Origin: Acanthosepion esculentum
Taxonomy: Eukaryota > Mollusca > Cephalopoda > Sepiida > Sepiidae
Direction of reading: 5' to 3'
Assembly (NCBI GenBank): GCA_964036315.1
Contig: OZ038480.1
Location: forward strand, 8,383,703 to 8,447,702
DNA: 64,000 nt
Shown: in pieces, positions 32,691-41,997 of the stretch
Numbering within the stretch: position 1 is the first letter of the stretch
Layout of the letters: each line of letters starts with the position of its first letter
The notes under the pieces: generated by a model
What the model saw: the letters and a program-made list of their open reading frames with translations, nothing else
What the model was told of the DNA's origin: nothing
Database searches by the model: none
Made by a program: the position numbers and the translations under genes

Positions 32691-33035
32691 ACTGAATCTT
32701 CTGGAGTCAGGTTGGGGTTACTGTATCAGCCGATATGATGGAAAACCCGAAATCGGCGATGAGGACAGCCGTCATCGTCGTCGGCATCCGTCCGTCTCGA
32801 GAGACGATGGAGTAGCGCGGGCGGGATATATGGAGAACTAGGGCTGTCCAGACGTCTAGTTCCCCCTCTCGGCCTTGCTAGCAGAGTCCAAAGGAGAGGA
32901 TAAACCAATACAGTTTGGTACCAACGCGGCTGCAGGAGATGCTGGAAGGTAGCACAAAGTGCCGTCCACCCGCCTTCGGGGCTCCACTCCGGGTTTGAAT
33001 TCAGAGTTGCCCTTCTCCTAGACCAGTTGCTATCC
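32691..33035. repeat. GC-rich dispersed repeat of unknown class, joined to SINE-T
   Basis: Composition differs sharply from the flanks (GTCCGTCTCGAGAGACGATG, CGCGGCTGCAGGAGATGCTG, CACCCGCCTTCGGGGCTCC). A minus-strand 103-codon frame here (32726-33037) looks like a by-product. A GGGTTTGAATTC word near 32990 hints at a second tRNA-like box B. Confidence 0.45.
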
Positions 33036-33222
33036 AAGGCTATAGAACCCAGTCTGTCCTGCTATTTACCCATAGCTGGAGGGAGAAGAAGGGGATTCAC
33101 ACCTTTCCCAAGGGAATTAGCACGTGAGTGAATGTAATGGATTCGACTGGAATTCGAACTCGGTTCTCCGATTCCTCACTCCAAGCCGCTATCCATTGGA
33201 TGAGGACAGTGCATCGCTGAAA
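33036..33222 (-). repeat. tRNA-derived SINE-T, copy 1
   Basis: Reverse complement begins with a tRNA-like head: CCAATGGATAGCGGCTTGGA (box A region) and GAGTTCGAATTCCAG (near-perfect box B). A body follows with GGGAAAGGTGTGAATCC and CCAGCTATGGGTAAATAGC. A second copy lies at 36672-36840. Cephalopods are known to carry tRNA SINEs with a conserved central Ceph domain; whether this is one needs comparison. Confidence 0.8.
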
Positions 33223-33339
33223 AACAGCATTGATCCATCTAAAATGTATTATGAAACCTACGTTTTACTTATCATATATAATATTATCCTGACAATATTT
33301 CATCGGTTGGTTAAAATTCATTTGATAGTGAAAATATTG

Positions 33340-33662
33340 AATGCATAATAAAATATCATACAGTGTATTAATGAACATATTATCTTTATCTCTTAACGAT
33401 AATCTCAAAGAAAGGAAAATATTTTTGTTTTTATTTCTTAACGATTATATTAATAAAAGATCAAACATTTCTTTGCTATATAATGACGTGTATATGAATG
33501 AAAGATGATTCTTTTATTTCTTATAATCTATTAAATACCGTGCTAAAGAAAGGAAAGCCTTTCTTTCATTTGATTTATTAACGATGATAAAAATGATAGG
33601 TATAGTGACACGCAAATGTTTATAACATATTACAAAAATGTTTTTTAGTTATTTCTAATAGT
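33340..33662. repeat. Degenerate satellite, block 2
   Basis: Units begin TCTTAACGATAAT (33390), TTCTTAACGATTATATTAAT (33436) and so on, with spacings of about 43-52 bp and internal words GAAAGG, AAACATTTCTTT. Confidence 0.65.
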
Positions 33663-33783
33663 TACATTAAGTAAGCTTTTACTACTCGTAGAACATACAT
33701 TTGCCATTTATATCATTAACTTCACTATCTGCTTTTTGTATGAATGATTCATGTAATGTAAATTGAACTGGACCACATACTTG

Positions 33784-33814
33784 ATATATATATATATAAA
33801 TATATATATATATA
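33784..33814. repeat. (TA)n, left flank of mariner
   Basis: Short interrupted TA tract; the matching right tract is at 35061-35097. Confidence 0.9.
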
Positions 33815-35057
33815 AGATAACCAAAAAAGTTATGAACGTTTTTAAAGGAAAAAAAGAAAACGCTTCACAGTATGTGTAACTTATATTTAGTCTTCGAAGT
33901 AATCGCCATCGGCATCCAGCACCTTTTGCCAACGTGTCTCCAGCTGTTCAATGCCCTTGCGGTAGAACTCGGGGGGTGGCACAAAGAAGTCCGTGAGCGC
34001 TTTGCGAAAGTCTGCTTCATTGGTGAAGGATTTCCCACGAAGATGATTTTCCAGGGAGTGGAATAGGTCGTAATCGGATGGTGCAAGGTCAGATGAATAA
34101 GGTGGATCGCACAAAGTCTCCCACCCAATATGCTGTATGGTATCCCTGACCACTCGCGCGACATGCGGCTTGGCGTTGTCATGGAGGACAAGCACACCTT
34201 TGCAATTCACCAGTGCTGGCTCCTTCTGGCGCAATGCCTGTTGCACGCGTTTCAATTGCTGTGTGTATAGGTCTCCAGTGACCTTTTGGCCCGTTGGTAG
34301 CAGTTCATTATGAACCACTTGACGACCTGTCCACCAGAGACAAAGCATAATCTTGCGTGTGTGCATAGGCGGTCTTGCGGTGTGAGGGACAGCATCCTGA
34401 GGAGACAACCAATGTCTGGAACGCTTGGGAGTTTCGTACAGGACCCACTTTTCATCACTGGTAAGCACTCGATTGAATAAGGATGCGGTACAGTGGCGAG
34501 AAAGCAGCGATACGCAGGCTGCCACTCGTTGTCCCTTGTGGACCTCCAACAGCGTTTGCGGAACCCACTTGCTCAGTTTGTACGTCTTACCTAGGCGGTG
34601 CAGATGAAGTCTAACTGTTTCATCGGAAACGTTGAACTGTCTTACAAGTTCACCACACGTTAGACTACTGTCCTCTTCAATGGCCGCCTTCAGGACTGCG
34701 ACATTGAAGACCTGTAGAGAGACAAATCTCCCGACTTGAATTTTCGAAACCAACGCCTTGCAGTACGTTCATCTACAGCACTATCCCCAAACGCTTGACA
34801 TATGCTGCGACTTTATGCAGCTGCTGATAAGCCCACTTTAAAGTCGTAAAGCAAACAAAGAACGAGATGTCTAGTCACTTCCATCCTTCTCACAGCTGCC
34901 CGGCTGATGGCCGGGCACGGTGCGCGTGTTTTTTATAACGTCTGATGTTCCTACTTCCGGCTGTCGGAATTTGAAAACAATTGCCTCACGCATTTTGTAT
35001 ATATTTCAACTTCATTCAATGACTAATCAAAAAACGGACAGAACTATTTGGTTAACT

Positions 35058-35062
<5 letters not shown>
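33815..35062 (-). mobile_element. mariner (DD34D) element in a (TA)n tract
   Basis: About 1.25 kb, the usual mariner size. Left end AGATAACCAAAAAAGTTATG resembles the inverse of the right end (AGTTAACCAAATAGTTCTG), giving imperfect terminal repeats of about 30 bp. TA tracts flank both sides, consistent with insertion at a TA target. Confidence 0.8.
33887..34884 (-). pseudogene. mariner DD34D transposase pseudogene
   Basis: From ATG 34884 the N-terminal helix-turn-helix region reads MEVTRHLVLCLLYDF and, after a TAA, RTARRWFRKFKSGD. A frameshift with a deletion near 34725 follows. The rest, 34700-33887, is open: TSDEKWVLYET (first Asp), VLHDNAKPHVARVV (second Asp), YSSDLAPSDYDLF (third Asp, 34 residues later), LETRWQKVLDADGDYFED at the end. 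The YSPDL motif is altered to YSSDL. Known function is cut-and-paste transposition at TA; this copy is inactive through one stop and one frameshift. Confidence 0.9.

Positions 35063-35097
<35 letters not shown>
35061..35097. repeat. (TA)n, right flank of mariner
   Basis: (TA)18 directly after the mariner end. Confidence 0.9.
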
Positions 35098-35101
<4 letters not shown>

Positions 35102-35104
35102 AGA

Positions 35105-35745
35105 AGCGGACAGGAATATTCGTTCTGCCTATGTCCGTACAGGGTATGACAATAAACTAAGTCCGCGTCCTGGGTATTACGATAAACTACATCCGCGTCT
35201 TGGGTATGACGATAAACTCCGTCCAGCAGCAAGGCCTCTGATCAGGATGTTTTGAGAAGCGTGCGACCCCCTCTTAATTGCTGGTGTCCCCAGGTCCGCC
35301 CTAACCCGGGTGGTAGCACCTATTAGGGTCCCAGCTATGGGCAAATAGTTAACCCCCCCAAACTGGGGTTAAAAAACTTTGAAATTGTAAAAATAGATTT
35401 TAATACCAGAAATACTTTGTTAAAAATTTATTTCCGTCAATAATTTTTTCAAGAAGGAGAACTATTACCAGCAATATATTTGGGAAAAAATATTACCAGT
35501 AAGACACTTTTGAAAAAAATTATTACCAGAAATAGATTTTTGACAAAACAAAATATTACCATCAATTAAAATTTTGTCGGCATTAAATAACCCATTAAGG
35601 TTGATATCCCGTAAAACAAAATAAACCAAATCAATCTAAACCAAAGAATACATATTCTATTCATACGAATCTATCCTAAAAATGTTGTCGGCATTAAATA
35701 ACCCATTGAGGTTGATATGCCATAAAACAAAATAAACCAAATCAA
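35105..35745 (+). repeat. Repeat Y, copy 1
   Basis: Starts with tandem subrepeats of about 27-28 bp (GGGTATGACGATAAACTACA and variants, 35135-35222), then GCAAGGCCTCTGATCAGGA, GGTGGTAGCACCTATTAGGG, TCCCAGCTATGGGCAAATA, and a tail rich in TATTACCAG(C/A)AATA words ending GTCGGCATTAAATAACCC. The last 60 bp recur at 35683-35742. Other copies: 41515-41765 (minus) and 59355-59862 (plus). Confidence 0.8.
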
Positions 35746-36240
35746 TATGCTTATGTAAATGAAGCTTGTCTGCACACGCCAATGATTTTTTGACTAGAAA
35801 ATTTGTTTCTCGAAGATTTCTAGACCACAAAGTTCTGTCAATATTGAGCTTCTGTAAACGTTAGTTGAGAAAAATCCTAATCAAACTGCAGAATAATTAG
35901 CAAACAAGTATAATACATATGACACATCGATAAGAAAACACCTTCATGAAAATGGGGGGGGGGTGATTAAAGTGGATCAATGAGTCTCTTATCATCTGAC
36001 TACTACTCGGTTTAATCAAAGTGTTGCCCTCTACTTGTCATGGAAGAGTAAACTTGTTATCGAATTTTTCTCGATAGAGTCTTCTGATTCCTCTTATCCC
36101 CCAAAAACATGACAATAGTTAACATTCACTGAATATAGAGAATCGACCAGGATAAAAGACGAAAAAACGTTATCTTCTACGTTTGGTGGAATATGTAGGG
36201 TGTCGTCTATAATAAAATGTTAATCTAAAACTAAACAGAT
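35746..36240. other. AT-rich intergenic, no gene seen
   Basis: No supported feature. Confidence 0.5.
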
Positions 36241-36600
36241 TATGTGGAGAAATATGGCCCTCAGTAGGAGATACTGCACAAACATTTGTAAACAAAAGTG
36301 CTCATTATTAGTAAATCATAGGGGCGTGTTGTTCTTAATCGATAAGGCAAAATTACATATTTTGACCCTGGAAAAAGATCAAAGCATAAATTATAAGAAT
36401 TACAAATTATACACTCTTCATCTTTCTTGTACGACAGTAATCATTTCAAATCATTGCGAAAATCGTTACAGGAAACACAGTTTATTAATTGTGGTGTCAT
36501 TCAAACTGATACTGAATATTCCTTTACCAGAACCTGAAGGATTTTACGCACCAAGGATTAATACCTTGCCAAATAAATAAAATTCAGTCGGTCCGTTATG
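36241..36600 (+). pseudogene. Degenerate mariner transposase fragment
   Basis: Frame 36242-36580 preserves the outline of a mariner C-terminal region: LVNHRGVLFLIDKAKLHI (normally LVNRKGVLFLHDNAKPH, the second Asp retained but neighbours changed), TLEKDQSINYKNYKL, and a final FYAPRINTLPNK. The third-Asp region is scrambled. A relic only, on the plus strand and unrelated to the element at 33.8 kb. Confidence 0.6.
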
Positions 36601-36671
36601 TGCCATGCGTGATACACGACTTTCGATACATGACTGACGAGGCAGATTTATTCCGCAGTAGGTTGCTATTT

Positions 36672-36840
36672 CTTTCTGCGGAACCTATAGAACCTGGTCT
36701 GTCATGCTATTTACCCATAGCTGGGGGGGAGAAGAAGAGGATTCACACCTTTCCCAAGTATATTAGCACGTAAATGAATGTAATCGATTCGACTGGAATT
36801 CGAACTCGGCTCTCCATTACGCCACCAATGAGATTACATG
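36672..36840 (-). repeat. tRNA-derived SINE-T, copy 2
   Basis: Shares box B (GAGTTCGAATTCCAGTCGAA) and body (CCAGCTATGGGTAAATAGCA) with copy 1. The box A end is damaged near 36820. Confidence 0.75.
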
Positions 36841-37242
36841 AAGGATAAAAGTACGATATTAAATTTATCAATTAAGACTAAAGAGACATTAATATCTTTT
36901 AATTTTTAAAGTCCGACGAATTATTTTCCAACCTAATATTAATTTCTTTATTTTAAAGAGTTCTCGATGTATATTAGCAGAATTAAAATTTATATTAATA
37001 ATAAATATACATTTTCTTCTCCCCGGGGCACAAGTCTTTCACATTTATATGTTTGTATTTGGGTGTACGTTAGTGTATATGTAGATATTTTACCCGGAAA
37101 TAAATGAATGGCTCCACTATCATAACAATACAGTATAGATATCAATATTTAAATTTTTTAAAGGTCAGTTTTCATTCAGCACCTGACAATTGCATCTTGC
37201 ATGGAACTTAGACATGTGATACTGGTGAGGAAAAATGTGATT
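36841..37242. other. AT-rich intergenic, no gene seen
   Basis: No supported feature. Confidence 0.5.
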
Positions 37243-37424
37243 AAAACGAAAACATGTTAAAAGTGGCTTCAAAATTAAAATTATGTTTCAACACTACAAA
37301 TGTGTCTCCTCGCGTGATATTAAACTACTGGTGAGTAGTTTAACATCGCCCGACGAGACACATTTGTATTTGTATTGTTGAAACAGAATTGAAATTGTGT
37401 AGCCATTTTAAACATGTTTCTGTT
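37243..37424. repeat. Long palindrome with 4-bp loop
   Basis: Arms of about 65 bp at 37265-37329 and 37334-37404 (inner ends ATTAAACTACT/AGTAGTTTAA, shared AAATGTGTCTC/GAGACACATTT), extending imperfectly to 37243 and 37424. Each arm carries a GTTGAAACA word after a short hairpin-forming segment, like PLE termini elsewhere in the window. Confidence 0.85.
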
Positions 37425-37436
37425 TTAAAATATATG

Positions 37437-37640
37437 TATTAGATCTCATTTAAATATTCATGGGGACCTACCGGACAGAATTCGTAACATACTTGTCGAC
37501 AACACTAATGCATCATCTACATGCAAAAAAAAGGCTAAAAATAGTGGAAGCCTTATTAATAAAAACAAACAAACCAATACTTAATAATATTAACTTTGAC
37601 CATGGACATAATATCTTGACCGTGTTTTGAAACAAAAAAA
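37437..37640 (+). pseudogene. PLE GIY-YIG fragment, copy 3
   Basis: Begins TTAGATCTCATTTAAATATT, the same internal start as the 11.0-kb copy, and runs to the stop after HNILTVF (with a small deletion near 37512). A PLE terminus follows. Confidence 0.8.
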
Positions 37641-37893
37641 GAAAAAAATTAATAAAATATACATACAACAAACTATTTCTAATTTTAACAGTTAAAATAT
37701 AATCCTAGGAAATGCCTAAATGTATAGCCGAAAGCGCTCGGATAAAAAGAACATTCGGACAGTTTTATATAATTTATCATCCGAAAAGAAAAAAAATATT
37801 AGATCGCATGAGAAATTGTATGAAAAACAAAAAAAAACACCTTGTCCGTCGTTTTCAACGAAATGTTCATGAAAGAAGGATTGCCGCCTAAAT

Positions 37894-37951
<58 letters not shown>
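37641..37951 (+). repeat. PLE family A terminal region with (CA)n/(TA)n
   Basis: TATAGCCGAAAGCGCTCGG, then CATTCGGACAGTTTTATAT and CACCTTGTCCGTCGTTTTCA, ending in (AC)n 37894-37910 and (TA)n 37911-37951. Confidence 0.75.
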
Positions 37952-37956
<5 letters not shown>

Positions 37957-38049
37957 AAGAATAAACAGATTTAGAATCCACATTTCTTTAGCATATATTT
38001 TTTTAAAAAGTGCTCAATACAACCTAGAGCATAATATTTTTTTAAATAA

Positions 38050-38284
38050 TATTTTTTATTTAAAAATATTTTACATTGCGATATGGCAATTTCTATGTTT
38101 CTGGACTTATCGCGACATTAGGCAAAAATTACCGAACATTGCTTGTTGACAGGATAACTTCTGAAACAGAAATTTCCGTGTCTGACAGAAACCTCAACAG
38201 AATGCAGAAAGCACTGGACGGCCGTTTCGTCCTATATTTGGGAACTCATCAGCAGTGCGCATCCACTACCGAGAATTGAGTTTT
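38050..38284 (-). repeat. Ribozyme-bearing repeat segment (PLE terminus or retrozyme-like)
   Basis: About 230 bp of non-AT-rich sequence upstream of, and antisense to, the PLE reverse transcriptase, containing a hammerhead ribozyme. Its plus-strand 67-codon frame (38076-38279) has no motif and is probably fortuitous. Confidence 0.55.
38200..38264 (-). ncRNA. Type-I hammerhead self-cleaving ribozyme, near-canonical
   Basis: On the minus strand the core reads CTGATGAG, then a stem II (GTTCC...AGGAC, one bulged U, loop CAAATATA), then CGAAAC, a minimal self-complementary stem III (ACGGCCGT) and the GTC cleavage site. Stem I closes perfectly: GCACTG before the core pairs with CAGTGC after GTC. 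After a 5-nt internal loop (TTTCT), GGATGC pairs with GCATTC (one G-U). All invariant core residues (CUGAUGA, GAAA, NUH) are present. Hammerheads with such short stem III are known from Penelope-like elements and metazoan retrozymes, where they act best as tandem dimers. Activity is inferred, not shown. Confidence 0.9.
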
Positions 38285-39640
38285 TTTTATACAATTTCCA
38301 TGTCTACCTACAAATTATAACATGAAATCGACCCATGAATTTCTCCAAATTCTTCAAACTACAAAACCAAACGAAGACATTCTAGCGTCACTTGACGTCG
38401 AAAATTTATTTACAAATGTCCCTGTTGACGAAACTATTGATATAATCCTTAACTCCATAAAATAACAATAATTAAATTCCACCTCCATCCATCAAACCCA
38501 ATGTTCTCAAAGCATTATTACATGCATGCACTGCTAAAGTCCACTTCTTTGACCCTAACGGAAAAATCGACACTCAAAGTAATCGAGTAAGTATGGGAAA
38601 TCCTCTCGATCAATGCTATTACATGTATCACGTAGAACACAAGGTTTTTTTTAAAAGGTAATTAAACCGAAAACATACCTCCGCTACGTAGACGATATAT
38701 TCATTTTTTTATTTTAGCTGTGGACAAAAATGAAAATCTATAATCTCTAAACTACATATAAAAAATTCCATCCTCATTTTTACTAATGAACTTAGCCAAC
38801 AAAATAAAATACCATTGTTGAATGTTCTTCCTGAGTCTAGTAATAATACATTCACTACTTCGTTATATAAAAACCCACAAGTAAAACGTCTTGTCATCTC
38901 AATTTTACTAGCCAATGTCATCTCAGATATAAAATAGCTGTTATGAAAATTTCCTTATCAGAGCTCACGAGAATTCATCCTTTCGTCTGATGTTCTTTCA
39001 AAAGCTTAATAACTTGAAACAAATGCTTGTTAATAACGGTTTTCCAAACCATCTTATAGATTATCGTATTAGACTTTTTCTTTCTAAGGTAACCAATAGC
39101 AACACGAAACAGAGACAAAACAATAACATTTTCTACAAAAATCAAATGCATGGTAACTATAAGTAAGATGAATCTTAAAAACATCATAAAGAAATCCAGT
39201 CGACAAAACAAGAAAATTAAATTAATTATTACAAAAAAATTTAAAACAGGTAACCTTATCGTCACAAATAATAATTCACCTGCAAGATCTATTGTACAGA
39301 GAACCAATATTATTTATGAATTTACATGTTCCTTAAGGAATTGCGTTCCTGACCAATCCAAATTTGTAAATAATTATACTGGATATAGTACAACATGTTT
39401 AACAAGAAGATTCACGTCACATCTCTCTGACCATAGCTCAATTAGGTCTCATTTAAGTGAGCATGGAAACCTACCAAACTCTATCTGCAACAAACTTGTT
39501 GATAATACAAATATAATAGCATCATACAGATATACAAAAAAGGCTGAAAATAATGGAAGCAATATTAATAAAAAATAAAAAGCCAACACTCAATAATATC
39601 AACTATGAACATGGCCACAATCTGCTGACCGTGTTGGGAA
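38285..39640 (+). pseudogene. Penelope-like element RT plus GIY-YIG pseudogene
   Basis: The reverse transcriptase part shows LASLDVENLFTNVPVDETID (motif A, near 38400) and KTYLRYVDDIF (catalytic YVDD, near 38690), then NKIPLLNVLPES and QMLVNNGFPNHLIDYRIRLF. The endonuclease part follows at 39150-39620: TNIIYEFTCSLRN, NNYTGYSTTCLTRRF, with a degraded Glu motif. Many stops and frameshifts. Domain order RT then C-terminal GIY-YIG is that of canonical PLEs. The N-terminal part of the RT is missing. Confidence 0.88.
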
Positions 39641-40269
39641 AATAAAACATTCCTATAAATCTAGATACATGCATGAAACAATGCATATATTCAGTCAAAA
39701 ATAAAATAAAATTAATCCCTTATAAAGGCTATAAGTATAGACGAAAGCTCTTGGAAAACATGGACAATTTTTACATAATTTATGTCCCGAAGAGAAAAAA
39801 TACAGGGTGTCCATAAAGTTCGTGTGCACTTTAAAATATTTATAACTTTATTTGTATTTGCGATAGAAATAATTTGTAAAAAGGATTAGAAAGAAGTAAA
39901 TTTATATTTTTTAAGGTTTTATTGAAATTTTATTTAAGTTTCCACATGTCCTCCATCATTAGCAATACAAAGGGTAATACGATTTTGCAGTTCACAGAAA
40001 ACATTTGCCAACTGATTTACAGTAATGCCTGAAATCACATTAGTTATTTTAGCTATACTTAAAACTAGGTACATTAAACTTTATAACATTTTTTACAGAT
40101 TATTTCTGTCGCAAATACAAATAAAGTTATAAATTTTTTAAAGTGCACACGAAATTTATGGACAGCATGTATTATACAAACACATGAGAAATTATATAAA
40201 TAAATTCAACCACGGCACCTTGACAGTGGCTTTCAACAAAACTTGTATAAAAGAGGGATTGGTGCCCAA

Positions 40270-40271
<2 letters not shown>
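39641..40271 (+). repeat. PLE terminal region (related family), split by a MITE
   Basis: AAGTATAGACGAAAGCTCTT and TTTACATAATTTATGTCC before the MITE; CATGAGAAATTATATAAATA and GGCACCTTGACAGTGGC after it. Without the MITE it aligns to the family A terminus. Confidence 0.75.
39803..40169. mobile_element. mariner-type MITE retaining a transposase C-terminus
   Basis: Inverted ends of about 80 bp: CAGGGTGTCCATAAAGTTCG against the inverse of 40085-40169, with TA on both sides (39801-39802, 40170-40171). On the minus strand the interior encodes a remnant ending ISGITVNQLANVFCELQNRI and DGGHVET then stop, which resembles the C-terminal end of mariner/Tc1 transposases. A deletion derivative of an autonomous element. 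Confidence 0.85.

Positions 40272-40310
<39 letters not shown>
40272..40310. repeat. (AC)n microsatellite
   Basis: About 19 AC units at the end of the PLE terminus. Confidence 0.95.
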
Positions 40311-40313
<3 letters not shown>

Positions 40314-40465
40314 CTGTTTCTGAGATGAAGTATTGTAACTATTTACACTATTTACTTTTTGGGGGAGGTGGGGAGATAATTCGGTAGCAGTTAATTCCCT
40401 TGAGCAAATCAACTCTTCAAGTTTTTATTCACTCTGCTGTGGTCAGGTATTGAACTCACAGTAAA
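40311..40465 (-). repeat. SINE-1 fragment
   Basis: Reverse complement has GTGAGTTCAATACCTGACCA (box B region) and a degraded tail (TTTCTGAGATGAAGTATTG on the plus strand). Confidence 0.6.
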
Positions 40466-40644
40466 GATGGCAACAGGAGATCGAAAGTACTTGGGTAAAA
40501 AGAAAAACAAAAAGTAAACGGCGCATTCGTTAATGAATTTTGACTTAACATCAAGAAACTGATTAGAGAACCGGAAAGGATTAGTATACAAATAAATAGA
40601 CATAATACGTCTATATTATTCAATGGAACATGTTCGAATACTAC

Positions 40645-40729
<85 letters not shown>

Positions 40730-40730
40730 A
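40466..40730. repeat. Repeat Z copy 1 (empty site) with (CT)n(TA)n
   Basis: GGAGATCGAAAGTACTTGGG, CATCAAGAAACTGATTAGAG and AATAAATAGACATAATACGT recur at 41275-41510. Here the site used by the MADE1-like MITE in copy 2 is unoccupied (GGATTAGTATACAAAT). Ends in (CT)n 40645-40662 and (TA)n 40663-40727. Confidence 0.8.
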
Positions 40731-41270
40731 AGGGTGTGATGGATAAATTGTCATCTAAATTACATAAAAATGAAAATAACACTAACATCTAATTTTTACA
40801 GATATATTTACCAAAATTACTCAAAAATATCTTAAAATACTAAAAAGTAAATTTATTCAATAAAATCACCGTTGACTTCCAACATGGTCTCCAGACAACT
40901 TCGGAATCACCTGCAACTCTTCTGTTTAAGTTGGTATATGTTTCTATAATCCTTAACTTCAATTTATCTTTGGTGTTAGGCTTCTGTATTTTCATAGTTC
41001 CATACATGTATCTGGGTTTGTAGTCAGTGATTATTTTAGGGAGTTTTAAGTTGCCCTGTTCTGCATTGTTGTTTATTAATTTTTAATTTCAATTGGTTAG
41101 TAGGATTTTTGTTGACTTTTTAAAATCTGGTATGATTTACATTAGGACACTTGTTTTGTAAACAATTCCACAGCTAGAAGCGATAAATTTAAAATTAGTT
41201 ATAACAGAGCACGTTCACCATGACGACGATTACAATTACAAGTTTATCTTTGTAATTCACCCCTGAGGAT
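40731..41270. other. Intergenic, no gene seen
   Basis: Begins with the TGATGGATAAATTGTCATC module that also follows a CT tract at 5655. No supported coding frame. Confidence 0.5.
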
Positions 41271-41514
41271 GATCTCAGAGGAGATCGAAAGTACTTGGGT
41301 AGGAAAAAATAATGGTGCCTTTCTTGGTGAACTTCATCTTAACATCAAGAAACTGATTAGAGAACCGGAAAGGATTATTATTAGGTTGGTGCAAAAATAA
41401 TGTCGTTTTTCGACGTTCAAGATCATGTCAAAAAACGACATTATTTTTGCACCAACCTAATATAAAAATAAATAGACATAATACGTCTATATTATTCAAT
41501 GATTTGGTTTGGTA
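41271..41514. repeat. Repeat Z copy 2, interrupted by an 80-bp MITE
   Basis: Same sequence as copy 1 on both sides of the MITE at 41381-41460. Confidence 0.8.
41381..41460. mobile_element. 80-bp MADE1-like mariner MITE (palindrome)
   Basis: TTAGGTTGGTGCAAAAATAA at the left and its exact inverse at the right. Arms of about 37 bp pair with about a 6-nt loop, total exactly 80 bp, with TA at both sides (41379-41380, 41461-41462). The length, palindromic form and TTAGGTTGGTGCAAAA end match what is known of the human MADE1 MITE from Hsmar1 (cecropia-type mariner). It encodes nothing; a transcript would fold into a pre-miRNA-like hairpin. Confidence 0.93.
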
Positions 41515-41765
41515 TTAAAATCTATTTTTAAACTTTCATACTGTTTTGACCCCAGTTTGGGGGTTAACTATTTGCCCATAGCTGGGACCCTCACAGGTAC
41601 TACCACTCCGGGTCAGGATGGACCTGGAAACACCAGCAATTAAGAGGTGGTTCCACGCTCCTCAAAACCTCCTGATCAGAGGCCTTTCTGTTGGACGTAG
41701 TTTATTGTCTTACCCTGGACGCGGATGTAGTTTATCGTCATACACAGTACGGATTATTCAATGAA
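41515..41765 (-). repeat. Repeat Y, copy 2
   Basis: Inverse of 35150-35390: TTTGGGGGTTAACTATTTGC, CCCATAGCTGGGACCCTCAC, CCTGATCAGAGGCC, then GATAAACTACATCCGCGTC-type subrepeats (41695-41750). Confidence 0.8.
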
Positions 41766-41777
41766 ACATCTTTGAAT

Positions 41778-41801
41778 ATATATATATATATATATATATA
41801 T
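41778..41801. repeat. (TA)n
   Basis: (TA)12 before the palindrome-bearing module. Confidence 0.9.
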
Positions 41802-41875
41802 GAAGAAATATAGTTTTATGGTGTGCTATATTTATGGGATAAAGTGCTCAAGATCAGAGATAGAGCGTATGTAAA

Positions 41876-41997
41876 TATAAAAGTGAACATTGAAGTCAAC
41901 ACTTAGAGGCGACAGTCTGTTTCATGCTAGAGGAGGCCTGACGATTGCGTCTAGCATGAAACAGCCTGTCACCTCTGTGTGTTGACTTCAATGTTCA

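Noticed and set aside
32726..33037. 103-codon GC-rich minus-strand frame
   Set aside because: Lies in a dispersed repeat joined to a SINE; no domain recognised.
33036..33222. Functional tRNA gene
   Set aside because: Box B is good but the acceptor and anticodon stems do not form and a SINE body follows; the same unit is repeated at 36.7 kb.
36242..36580. 112-codon frame as a novel gene
   Set aside because: Order of LVN-GVLFL-D and FYAPRINTLPNK-like words shows a decayed mariner transposase.
38076..38279. 67-codon plus-strand frame upstream of the PLE RT
   Set aside because: It is antisense to the ribozyme, has no PLE motif and ends before the RT sequence begins.
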